From contig JAOZSG010000105.1 of assembly GCA_029939785.1 (NCBI GenBank), positions 4,722-10,377 of the forward strand: 5,656 nt of DNA, written 5' to 3'. The stretch comes from Fidelibacterota bacterium. GTDB lineage: Bacteria; Fidelibacterota; UBA2242; JAFGTP01. Positions 1-5,656 of this stretch are shown here, in pieces. How positions within the stretch are numbered: position 1 is the first letter of the stretch; each line of letters begins with the position of its first letter. The notes beneath the pieces were generated by a model. That model did no database searches, was not told the DNA's origin, and was given only the letters and a program-made list of their open reading frames with translations. A program made the position numbers and the translations under genes.

Positions 1-75
1 ACGCCAATTCAACTCTTCTTCACTTCGTTTCGCAGAGCACGCCAATTCAACCAGTTTAACTAATTCAACTAACTC
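1..75. repeat. Short direct-repeat cluster abutting the polymerase start
   Basis: A 13-mer ACGCCAATTCAAC occurs at 1-13 and 39-51, a period of 38 bp. Its octamer AATTCAAC recurs at 62-69. The last 18 bases before the start codon are a near-perfect tandem 9-mer, AACTAATTC (58-66) and AACTAACTC (67-75). The cluster is cut by the window edge, so its full length is unknown. It looks like a dispersed intergenic repeat rather than coding DNA: two + frames close at 57-59 and 61-63. The third stays open to a stop at 89-91, but its residues are a low-complexity run of N, S and T. No Shine-Dalgarno and no LexA-type palindrome are visible here. Confidence 0.6.
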
Positions 76-3066
76 ATGTTTAATCACTTAAATACACATT
101 CCAATTACTCACCAATGTCCGGGACAAATTCTATTACAGAACTTGTGAAAAGAGCAAAAGAATTACGTCAACCTATGCTGGCATTGACTGAAAAGAACGG
201 CCTGTGGGGTTTTATTCATTTTATCCAGAAAGCAAAAGAACAGGATATTTTACCCATTGCCGGAACAAACATAATTACGAATAATGCTGATATTATTCTT
301 CTCGCTGAAAATCAAAAGGGGTATGAAAATATTTGCCATGTTATTTCGCGGGTTCATGACAATCCTGATAGATCTATCGCAGAAATTATGAAATCACTTA
401 CTCAAGGTGTCTATATACTTGCTCATCAGAAAAAAGTATTAAAAGATTTAAATGTACTTGTTTCTAACTCTCATCTCTTTGTAGAAATGCGATGTGGAAT
501 GTCTGAGAAAGAGGCAGAAAATCTTGCCAGAGAATATAAACTGGAATTGATTGCGACAGGTGATGTTTGGTTTTTGCGTACTGAAAATCAACAAACACAT
601 AAGATTCTTAGAGCAATAGAAAAAAATACCACTCTGTCACAATTAAAAAAAAGTGATTATAAAAATGAAAGACATTATTTTCGTTCCGAAGAGGAAATGA
701 TAGAGCTATTTCCAAATAATTTAACAGCAATCAACAATACACATTATCTCGCAGAACGATGCAAAACCGATTGGAATTTTGTGAGTACTATATTCCCCGG
801 ATTATCTCTGAAAGAAAGTCACCAGGCTAATAAGAAATTACGAAAGATGGTATTTGCAGGAGCAAAGAAAAGATATGGCGATATTTCTGATACTATAACA
901 AATCGAATAGACCATGAAATGTCAATAATTTGCAGGAAAGGGTTTTCACCTTATTTTTTGGTTGTTTATGACCTTGTTAAACATTCGAAAGCATCGACAA
1001 TAGGACGAGGATCCGGAGCAGCTTCAATCGTATCCTATTGTTTATTTATTACTCAGGTTGATCCTATCAAATACAACCTGCTTTTCGAGCGATTTATTCA
1101 TCCTGAACGGGTTGATATGCCGGATATTGATATTGATTTTCCATGGGATGAACGAGATGATGTATTGGAATATGTCTTCAATAAGTATGGCAAAGAACGT
1201 ACAGCAATGGTTTCCAGTCAGGTATTTATGCAACCCCGATCATCAATTCGGGAAGTAAGCAAAGTTTTTGGGCTTTCCAATGAAGAGATAAAAGCTGTAA
1301 CAAAAAGAATCGGATATCACAGACATCACAAACAAATGCTTGACTGGATAAAAACGGATAATCGATTCAAAAATCTGAATATTGATAAAACTCTGGAAAA
1401 TATTATAGTTCAAAGCCAAAAGATACTTGGTGCTTTTCAATTCCCGTCAGTTCATCCGGGAGGAGTAATAATAGTTCCCGATGATATGCGGAAATATGTG
1501 CCGGTATTGACTGCCCCCAAAGGTGTGCAGATAGTTGAGTGGGAAAAGGATCAGGTTGAGGATTCCGGTTTGCTAAAAATTGATGTTCTGGGGAATCGTT
1601 CTCTCGCTGTTGTTCGTGATACTTTAAAGCAATTAAAATTGTACAGAAAAATTAATTTGAAATATCATGAAATAGAAGCAACTCATGATGAGAAAACAGA
1701 AGAGCTCATGAAATCCGGAAAAACCATGGGAGTTTTTTATATAGAAAGTCCTGCTACGCGTCAGCTGCTTAAAAAGGCAGGTGTCGTTGATTTTGAGCAC
1801 GTTGTAATTTATTCATCCATAATTCGCCCCGCTGCAAATCGTTATACAAATCTTATGTTGGAACGGATTCATGGAAAATCCTGGAAACTTATCCATCCTG
1901 ATCTTGAGTGTCTTGCTGAAAGTTATGGTATCATGGTTTATGAAGAGCAGGTTTCTCTTGTTGCACAGAAAATTGCCGGTTTTAGTTATAAGGAATCTGA
2001 TTATTTACGAAAAGTAATTTCGCGGCCTGCATTGCGTCATGTAAAACCTTTATGGAAAAATAAATTTTTTATTAATGGACAGAAACGAGGATATTCATCT
2101 CAACTTCTGGATACACTTTGGGGAATGATAGAATCTTTTTCCGGTTATTCATTTTGCAAACCGCATTCTGCTTCTTTTGCGAAATTATCTTTTACATGTG
2201 CCTATCTTAAATCTCATTATCCTGCAGAATTTCTTGCAGCCGTAATTAGTAATCAGGGAGGATTTTATTCATCCTATGCTTATTTGAGTGAAGCCCGACG
2301 CTTTGGAATAAAAATATTGAAACCTCACATAAATCTCAGTGAATTAAAATATAAAGGTAAAAATGATAAAATCCGTTTAGGATTCATGGCAATTAACAAT
2401 CTGAAAAGAAAGACTGTAAATGCGATTTTGAAAGAGCGAAAATCTGGATTTTTTAAGTCACTTGAGGATTTCTTTTTTAGGATGGATATTGATTTTTCAG
2501 ATGCAATGGTTTTGACAAACAGTGGATGTTTTGCAGAATTAGAGTATGATTTGACTCACAAAGAGATTGCATTTCGTGTAGCGACTCATTGTTTGGAAAA
2601 AGATGAACAAAATGAAACAGGGACTAATGAATCATTTCAACTTTCTTCTGCAAAAGAGTCATTACCTTTCCATGAAATGGTTAATCTGGAGATTGAATCT
2701 TTTGATTTTTCGGTTTCACAACATCCTCTTGAAAATTATCTTCCAGTCATTGAGAAGAAGATAAAAAAAGCAGTCAATCTTAATAAATATAAAAACAAGA
2801 CTATAAATCTTGCAGGTGTTTTTATAACCAGAAAAATTACGAGTACAAAGAATAAAAGATCTATGGAATTTGTTACTTTTGAAGATGAGACAGATATTTT
2901 TGAATGTGTAATGTTTCCTGATGTTTATGAAAAATATGGGGATTTATTAAATTGGGAAAAACTTTTTATAATCCGGGGTAAAGTAGAAGAAGCCTGGGGA
3001 GTGTTTACCCTTACTATAGAAAAATTGGGAAGTTTATCCAGAATAGTTGAGAAAATGGAAGATTGA
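76..3066 (+). CDS. dnaE: C-family DNA polymerase (DnaE alpha-subunit type), DnaE2/ImuC-like accessory polymerase
   Basis: Template-directed DNA polymerase of 996 aa; replicative DnaE is usually about 1160 aa and ImuC/DnaE2 about 1030-1080. Order of domains: PHP (about 1-200); palm with GRGSG (310-314) and PDIDIDF (349-355, catalytic D352 and D354); HPGGV (460-464); KIDVLG (501-506, third catalytic Asp D503); GVFYIES (552-558); IRPAAN (583-588); VYEEQV (621-626); GYSFCKPHSASFA (690-702); QGGFYS (727-732, reminiscent of the MGFYS stretch of ImuC); helix-hairpin-helix region (about 790-835); C-terminal OB fold (about 908-986). The tau-binding C-terminus of replicative DnaE is absent. PHP metal ligands are largely replaced (N6, E39-K40, W165), so proofreading by this domain is unlikely. 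The start is fixed: an in-frame stop lies at 70-72 and the conserved HLNTHS motif begins at residue 4. No Shine-Dalgarno precedes it. The gene ends in tandem stops TGATGA. An accessory translesion role is inferred from length, motifs and the SRAP neighbour; a divergent second DnaE with another role is possible. Confidence 0.93.
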   Translation: MFNHLNTHSNYSPMSGTNSITELVKRAKELRQPMLALTEKNGLWGFIHFIQKAKEQDILPIAGTNIITNNADIILLAENQKGYENICHVISRVHDNPDRSIAEIMKSLTQGVYILAHQKKVLKDLNVLVSNSHLFVEMRCGMSEKEAENLAREYKLELIATGDVWFLRTENQQTHKILRAIEKNTTLSQLKKSDYKNERHYFRSEEEMIELFPNNLTAINNTHYLAERCKTDWNFVSTIFPGLSLKESHQANKKLRKMVFAGAKKRYGDISDTITNRIDHEMSIICRKGFSPYFLVVYDLVKHSKASTIGRGSGAASIVSYCLFITQVDPIKYNLLFERFIHPERVDMPDIDIDFPWDERDDVLEYVFNKYGKERTAMVSSQVFMQPRSSIREVSKVFGLSNEEIKAVTKRIGYHRHHKQMLDWIKTDNRFKNLNIDKTLENIIVQSQKILGAFQFPSVHPGGVIIVPDDMRKYVPVLTAPKGVQIVEWEKDQVEDSGLLKIDVLGNRSLAVVRDTLKQLKLYRKINLKYHEIEATHDEKTEELMKSGKTMGVFYIESPATRQLLKKAGVVDFEHVVIYSSIIRPAANRYTNLMLERIHGKSWKLIHPDLECLAESYGIMVYEEQVSLVAQKIAGFSYKESDYLRKVISRPALRHVKPLWKNKFFINGQKRGYSSQLLDTLWGMIESFSGYSFCKPHSASFAKLSFTCAYLKSHYPAEFLAAVISNQGGFYSSYAYLSEARRFGIKILKPHINLSELKYKGKNDKIRLGFMAINNLKRKTVNAILKERKSGFFKSLEDFFFRMDIDFSDAMVLTNSGCFAELEYDLTHKEIAFRVATHCLEKDEQNETGTNESFQLSSAKESLPFHEMVNLEIESFDFSVSQHPLENYLPVIEKKIKKAVNLNKYKNKTINLAGVFITRKITSTKNKRSMEFVTFEDETDIFECVMFPDVYEKYGDLLNWEKLFIIRGKVEEAWGVFTLTIEKLGSLSRIVEKMED

Positions 3067-3086
3067 TGAAAATATTTTGGAGTTTG

Positions 3087-3109
3087 ATTGTAATACAATA
3101 TATTAATAT
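3087..3109. promoter_or_regulatory. Two adjacent small palindromes upstream of the SRAP gene
   Basis: ATTGT-AAT-ACAAT (3087-3099) is a perfect inverted repeat with a 3-nt centre. It is followed at once by the perfect palindrome ATATTAATAT (3100-3109). They fill the middle of the 64-bp gap between polymerase and SRAP genes, where an operator for a separate SRAP promoter could sit. No convincing -35/-10 pair was found (TTGTAA at 3088-3093 with TAATAA at 3111-3116 is poor). They match none of the LexA box types I know. AT-rich DNA yields such symmetry by chance, so confidence is low. Confidence 0.25.
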
Positions 3110-3120
3110 GTAATAAGTTT

Positions 3121-3124
3121 GGAG
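3121..3124 (+). promoter_or_regulatory. Ribosome binding site of the SRAP gene
   Basis: GGAG lies 6 nt before the ATG at 3131. It decides the start: a longer in-frame reading from a TTG at 3119 would place this site inside the coding region and would bury the catalytic cysteine at position 6. Confidence 0.75.
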
Positions 3125-3130
3125 CAAATT

Positions 3131-3817
3131 ATGTGTGGCAGAAAAACATTAACTAAAGATAAATTAGAAATAATAGCAAACTATCTCGTTGAACAATGGG
3201 AAGAAGATTTCGTCTGGAAACCAAGTTTTAATATTGCTCCAACCCACATCACCCCAATTCTGTTACATGATCAGGTCAGAAAAATAAAGCCGATGAGATG
3301 GGGATTGATTCCTCATTGGGCTGATGATATGAAAATTGGTAACAAAATGATAAATGCCCGAAGTGAAACATTAACTGAGAAAAGAACTTTTTCCAACTTG
3401 TTAAAACAACGGAGATGTGTGGTAATCAGTGATGGGTATTATGAATGGAAGATAGAAAAAAAAATTAAGCGACCTTATTATATTCATTATGCTGATAATT
3501 CTTTTCTATCCATGGCAGGTTTATGGAGTACATGGATTAATCAGGCAGGTGAAAAAATAAATTCTTATACAGTAATTACAACTTTACCACAAGAAGAAAT
3601 CAGCCATATCCATAATAGAATGCCCGCAATATTATCCGGTAAAGATATAGAGAAATGGTTGAATTGTGAAACTTCTTTAGATATTGCTTTGGAATTGTTA
3701 AAACCAATTGAACAAAAACTGAAATATTATCCTGTTTCGATTTTTGTTAATTCACCTATGAATAATTCTATAAAATGTATACAACTTATGAATGATAAAG
3801 AATTATCATTGTTATAA
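3131..3817 (+). CDS. SRAP-family protein (YedK/HMCES-like abasic-site sensor; 'SOS response-associated peptidase')
   Basis: Predicted to bind single-stranded DNA at abasic sites and form a covalent thiazolidine link through its N-terminal cysteine once Met1 is removed, as established for E. coli YedK and human HMCES; it would shield the lesion from cleavage. The 228 aa match the family size (YedK about 222). All active-site elements are present: MCGR at the N-terminus (Cys2), FNIAP (Asn34), MRWGLIP (55-61), NARSET (75-80), DGYYEWK with Glu105, AGLW, and IHNRMP with His161. There is no signal peptide or membrane segment, so it is cytosolic. The ATG start gives Cys2 directly and has a GGAG site 6 nt upstream; the in-frame TTG at 3119 is rejected. 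It follows the polymerase by 64 bp on the same strand, so co-transcription is plausible though a separate promoter cannot be excluded. An A9 run (3456-3464) lies just after the Glu105 codon. The family is certain; the lesion-capping role is by homology. Confidence 0.96.
   Translation: MCGRKTLTKDKLEIIANYLVEQWEEDFVWKPSFNIAPTHITPILLHDQVRKIKPMRWGLIPHWADDMKIGNKMINARSETLTEKRTFSNLLKQRRCVVISDGYYEWKIEKKIKRPYYIHYADNSFLSMAGLWSTWINQAGEKINSYTVITTLPQEEISHIHNRMPAILSGKDIEKWLNCETSLDIALELLKPIEQKLKYYPVSIFVNSPMNNSIKCIQLMNDKELSLL
3791..3810. repeat. Inverted repeat at the 3' end of the SRAP gene
   Basis: AATGATAA-AGAA-TTATCATT is a perfect 8-bp stem with a 4-nt loop, inside the last codons of the SRAP gene. The next T run (TTTTT, 3827-3831) is 16 nt away and the stem has almost no GC, so this is at best a weak transcript-end hairpin, not a standard intrinsic terminator. 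The convergent gap 3818-3899 contains only a small TTATA-ATT-TATAA symmetry and no GC-rich hairpin. Confidence 0.3.
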
Positions 3818-3899
3818 TATTACTAATTTTTAGGCATTTATAATTTATAAGGGACGTCTGAACATATGCAATATTATTTTTCTGTATAACCGATATGAT

Positions 3900-5528
3900 T
3901 TATTTTTTGAGAGTTTTTTCAATTTCTTTATACACATCGTCTAAAACCTGTTGCCATTCTCCAAAAATTTTTTGTCTGAAAATTTTCATTGTTGGATACC
4001 ATGGACTATCATTACGATCAAGCATCCAGCGCCATTCTGGTTGATAAGGAATAATAAGGAGCACTTTTTTTGCCAAGGCACCTGCAAGATGTGCCACAGC
4101 CGTATCAACACTAATAATAATATCCAGTTTTTCAATTATTGCAGCAGTATCTGCAAAGTTATTAATATGTGCAGATAGATCTTGAATAAAATTGAATTCA
4201 GAATTATGAATGATTTCATTTTCTTTACTTAAATGAAGACTGTAAAGTTTTATATTTTCTTGTTTTCCAAGAGTGGAAAAATATTTTGGATGACATGAAC
4301 GATTTATATCATTTTTATTCTTAATATTTCCAGACCAGACAATTCCAATATTAGTAAGATTTTTATTGAATTGGAGTTTGTTAACTATTTTTTGTTGATA
4401 TGAACCAGGTACTTGTAAATAAGGTGAAGAACAGGGAATACTTTTCAAATTAGTTTTTAAAATTGCCGGTAAACTGAGTAAAGGAATATGATAATCAAAT
4501 TCATTATCCGAAACAGATTTTTTGGGACGAATTTCATCATAAGTTGATAAAGTTTGAAGTAAATCAATTAACTGAGGTTGACATTCAAAAATCAATTTTA
4601 TGTTTTGTTTTTTTAAGAGACTTAAATATCTGCAAAAATGAATAGTATCACCAAAACCTTGTTCAGCCCACACAAGAAGAGTTTTATTTTTAATTTGCTG
4701 CCCATTCCATAAAGGTTTTGAATATTTTCTCATATTAAATGTTGGAAGATTCCAGCGTTGTTCATAATCCTGCCAACCTTTTTCAAAATTTCCAGTTAAT
4801 AAGTAAATGAGTGATCGTGAAAATATTGCTTCGTAGTATCTTGGCTCTAGTTCAATAGCTTTATTATAATGTATAAGAGATTTTGAATATTCTGATTTTT
4901 TTTGTAATACATTTGCTAAATTTCCATAAAACTTTGGTGTATTTGGATTAATTTTTATAGCTTTATTAAAAATATTTTCACTTTCTTCTAATCTTCCAAG
5001 TTTATTTAATATTAAACCTAAGGCATTATAACCTTCTTCGAATTCTGGTGTACGAGTTATTAATTTTTGGAAACATTCAATAGCATCCAGCGGTCTATCT
5101 AATTTTTCAAATAGTAATCCTAAGTTTAAGTATGCAAATGTAAATGTTGGTTTAATTTTAATTGCTATTTGATAACAATTAATTGCTGAGTCAAATTTTC
5201 CGATAGCATGTAAAACATTACCCATGTTAAAATATGGTTCGGGTATATTAGGATTTAGTTGAATTGCAATTTTATAAAATTTTATAGCATTGACATATTG
5301 ACCCATTTGTTGAAGAAGATTGGCCAAGTAGAAAATTGCCTCCAGGTAATTAGGTTTTAATTGTATTGCTTTTTTATAATTTTCTATTGCTTCATTATAT
5401 TTACGATCTTTTTTTAAACGTTGAGCAATATTAAAGTAGAAAATAGCGTCATTATTCGGATTATTAGAATTTTTTGAGGTGCTTTTTTTTGTCTTTTTAC
5501 TAGAATAATTTTTTTTAATATTCGGCAT
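3900..5528 (-). CDS. TPR-repeat protein with C-terminal GT9-like glycosyltransferase domain
   Basis: 542-aa protein, probably a soluble glycosyltransferase of GT-B type. After a Lys/Ser/Asn-rich, low-complexity N-terminus (about 4-26) come seven consecutive 34-residue TPR units at about 26-59, 60-93, 94-127, 128-161, 162-195, 196-229 and 230-263, most with the A-I...P ending of a canonical TPR. The C-terminal domain (about 280-540) carries WAEQGFGDTIHF (from 287) and SVDTAVAHLAGAL around D475 and H480, then PEWRWMLDR and SPWYPT. These are typical of the TPR plus GT9/heptosyltransferase-related family common in environmental bacteria. The TPRs probably hold a protein or carrier substrate; donor sugar and acceptor are not predictable. 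No signal peptide or membrane segment is seen. The gene is convergent with the SRAP gene (82-bp gap) and visibly more AT-rich than the polymerase gene. The ATG at 5528 has a weak AGAAAG site 6 nt upstream. Two A8 tracts fall within the first 16 codons. Confidence 0.92.
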   Translation of the reverse strand: MPNIKKNYSSKKTKKSTSKNSNNPNNDAIFYFNIAQRLKKDRKYNEAIENYKKAIQLKPNYLEAIFYLANLLQQMGQYVNAIKFYKIAIQLNPNIPEPYFNMGNVLHAIGKFDSAINCYQIAIKIKPTFTFAYLNLGLLFEKLDRPLDAIECFQKLITRTPEFEEGYNALGLILNKLGRLEESENIFNKAIKINPNTPKFYGNLANVLQKKSEYSKSLIHYNKAIELEPRYYEAIFSRSLIYLLTGNFEKGWQDYEQRWNLPTFNMRKYSKPLWNGQQIKNKTLLVWAEQGFGDTIHFCRYLSLLKKQNIKLIFECQPQLIDLLQTLSTYDEIRPKKSVSDNEFDYHIPLLSLPAILKTNLKSIPCSSPYLQVPGSYQQKIVNKLQFNKNLTNIGIVWSGNIKNKNDINRSCHPKYFSTLGKQENIKLYSLHLSKENEIIHNSEFNFIQDLSAHINNFADTAAIIEKLDIIISVDTAVAHLAGALAKKVLLIIPYQPEWRWMLDRNDSPWYPTMKIFRQKIFGEWQQVLDDVYKEIEKTLKK

Positions 5529-5534
5529 TATAAA

Positions 5535-5540
5535 CTTTCT
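5535..5540 (-). promoter_or_regulatory. Weak ribosome binding site of the TPR-glycosyltransferase gene
   Basis: On the - strand AGAAAG sits 6 nt before the ATG. It is a purine-rich, imperfect Shine-Dalgarno, the only candidate near the start, and supports this ATG over later ones. Confidence 0.45.
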
Positions 5541-5588
5541 TGTAATTTATTAAAAATGACAATTAGTATGCCACACATTTATATTTAT

Positions 5589-5653
5589 TATTAATTATAT
5601 AGTATTTTTATTAAGTATCATCAAAATATATGAAAAATTATATTAATTATATA
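5589..5653. repeat. 13-bp direct repeat in the AT-rich upstream region
   Basis: TATTAATTATATA occurs at 5589-5601 and again at 5641-5653, 52 bp apart, close to five helical turns. The left copy overlaps the candidate -10 element of the TPR gene promoter. It could be a paired binding site, but in DNA that is nearly all A and T a 13-bp match is weak evidence. Confidence 0.3.
5596..5624 (-). promoter_or_regulatory. Candidate sigma-70 promoter for the TPR-glycosyltransferase gene
   Basis: Read on the - strand, TTGATG (5624-5619, 4 of 6 to consensus) and TATATA (5601-5596, 4 of 6) are separated by 17 nt. A start near 5589 would give a leader of about 60 nt. A TATAAT lies 2 nt further on, with 19-nt spacing. 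The surrounding DNA is extremely AT-rich, so chance matches are common. Confidence 0.4.
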
Positions 5654-5656
5654 ATT

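Noticed and set aside
1..75. CRISPR-like array
   Set aside because: The repeated unit is only 13 bp, the copies differ in context, and the last part is a tandem 9-mer without spacers. A dispersed intergenic repeat explains it better.
1..130. LexA/SOS box controlling the polymerase
   Set aside because: I looked for CTGT-N8-ACAG, GAAC-N4-GTTC, GTTC-N7-GTTC and the GGTT...ACC type before the start and found none; the promoter may lie outside the window.
1042..1440. Three open frames of 63-66 codons on both strands inside the polymerase gene (1042-1233 -, 1058-1258 +, 1243-1440 -)
   Set aside because: They lie over the conserved palm region of an intact polymerase, resemble no family I know, and are explained as shadows of the real frame.
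3818..3899. Bidirectional terminator between the convergent genes
   Set aside because: Only short AT-only symmetries are present, with no GC-containing stem followed by a T run on either strand.
3951..4178. 75-codon + strand frame opposite the 3' end of the TPR-glycosyltransferase gene
   Set aside because: It is antisense to the conserved glycosyltransferase motifs around D475 and has no recognisable domain.
5529..5656. Replication origin or attachment site suggested by AT-rich repeats
   Set aside because: There are no DnaA boxes, iterons, tRNA end or integrase; the AT-rich sequence is adequately explained as a promoter region.

Overview
The window holds two co-directional DNA-damage-tolerance genes on the + strand and one convergent TPR/glycosyltransferase gene on the - strand. 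No RNA gene, CRISPR array or transposase is visible. The DNA is AT-rich, most strongly from about 4200 to the right edge. The gene content (a short accessory DnaE polymerase next to an SRAP protein, and a TPR plus GT9-like protein) fits a Gram-negative-type, AT-rich bacterium. A member of the Desulfobacterota or another environmental phylum is my best guess. This is an inference from protein style, not a taxonomic assignment.

Left edge (1-75): short direct repeats (a 13-mer twice, an octamer three times, a tandem 9-mer pair) run right up to the start codon of the first gene and leave no Shine-Dalgarno sequence. Region 76-3066: a 996-aa C-family DNA polymerase resembling the error-prone DnaE2/ImuC group. 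It keeps all three catalytic aspartates, but its PHP domain has lost most metal ligands. Region 3131-3817: a complete SRAP (YedK/HMCES) protein with Cys2, Asn34, Glu105 and His161 intact. SRAP proteins cap abasic sites in single-stranded DNA, and SRAP genes are known to sit near SOS and translesion-polymerase genes, so the pair reads as a lesion-tolerance module. The usual partners ImuA/ImuB are not in the window and might lie to the left.

Region 3818-3899 is a short convergent intergenic gap without a convincing terminator. Region 3900-5528 (- strand) encodes seven TPR repeats followed by a GT9-like glycosyltransferase domain, with no obvious functional link to the repair genes. Region 5529-5656 is its AT-rich upstream region, with a plausible sigma-70 promoter, a weaker sigma-54-like match and a 13-bp direct repeat.

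I see no clearly new system. The most interesting points are the polymerase-SRAP pairing, the degenerate PHP domain, and the repeat sequence abutting the polymerase start codon.
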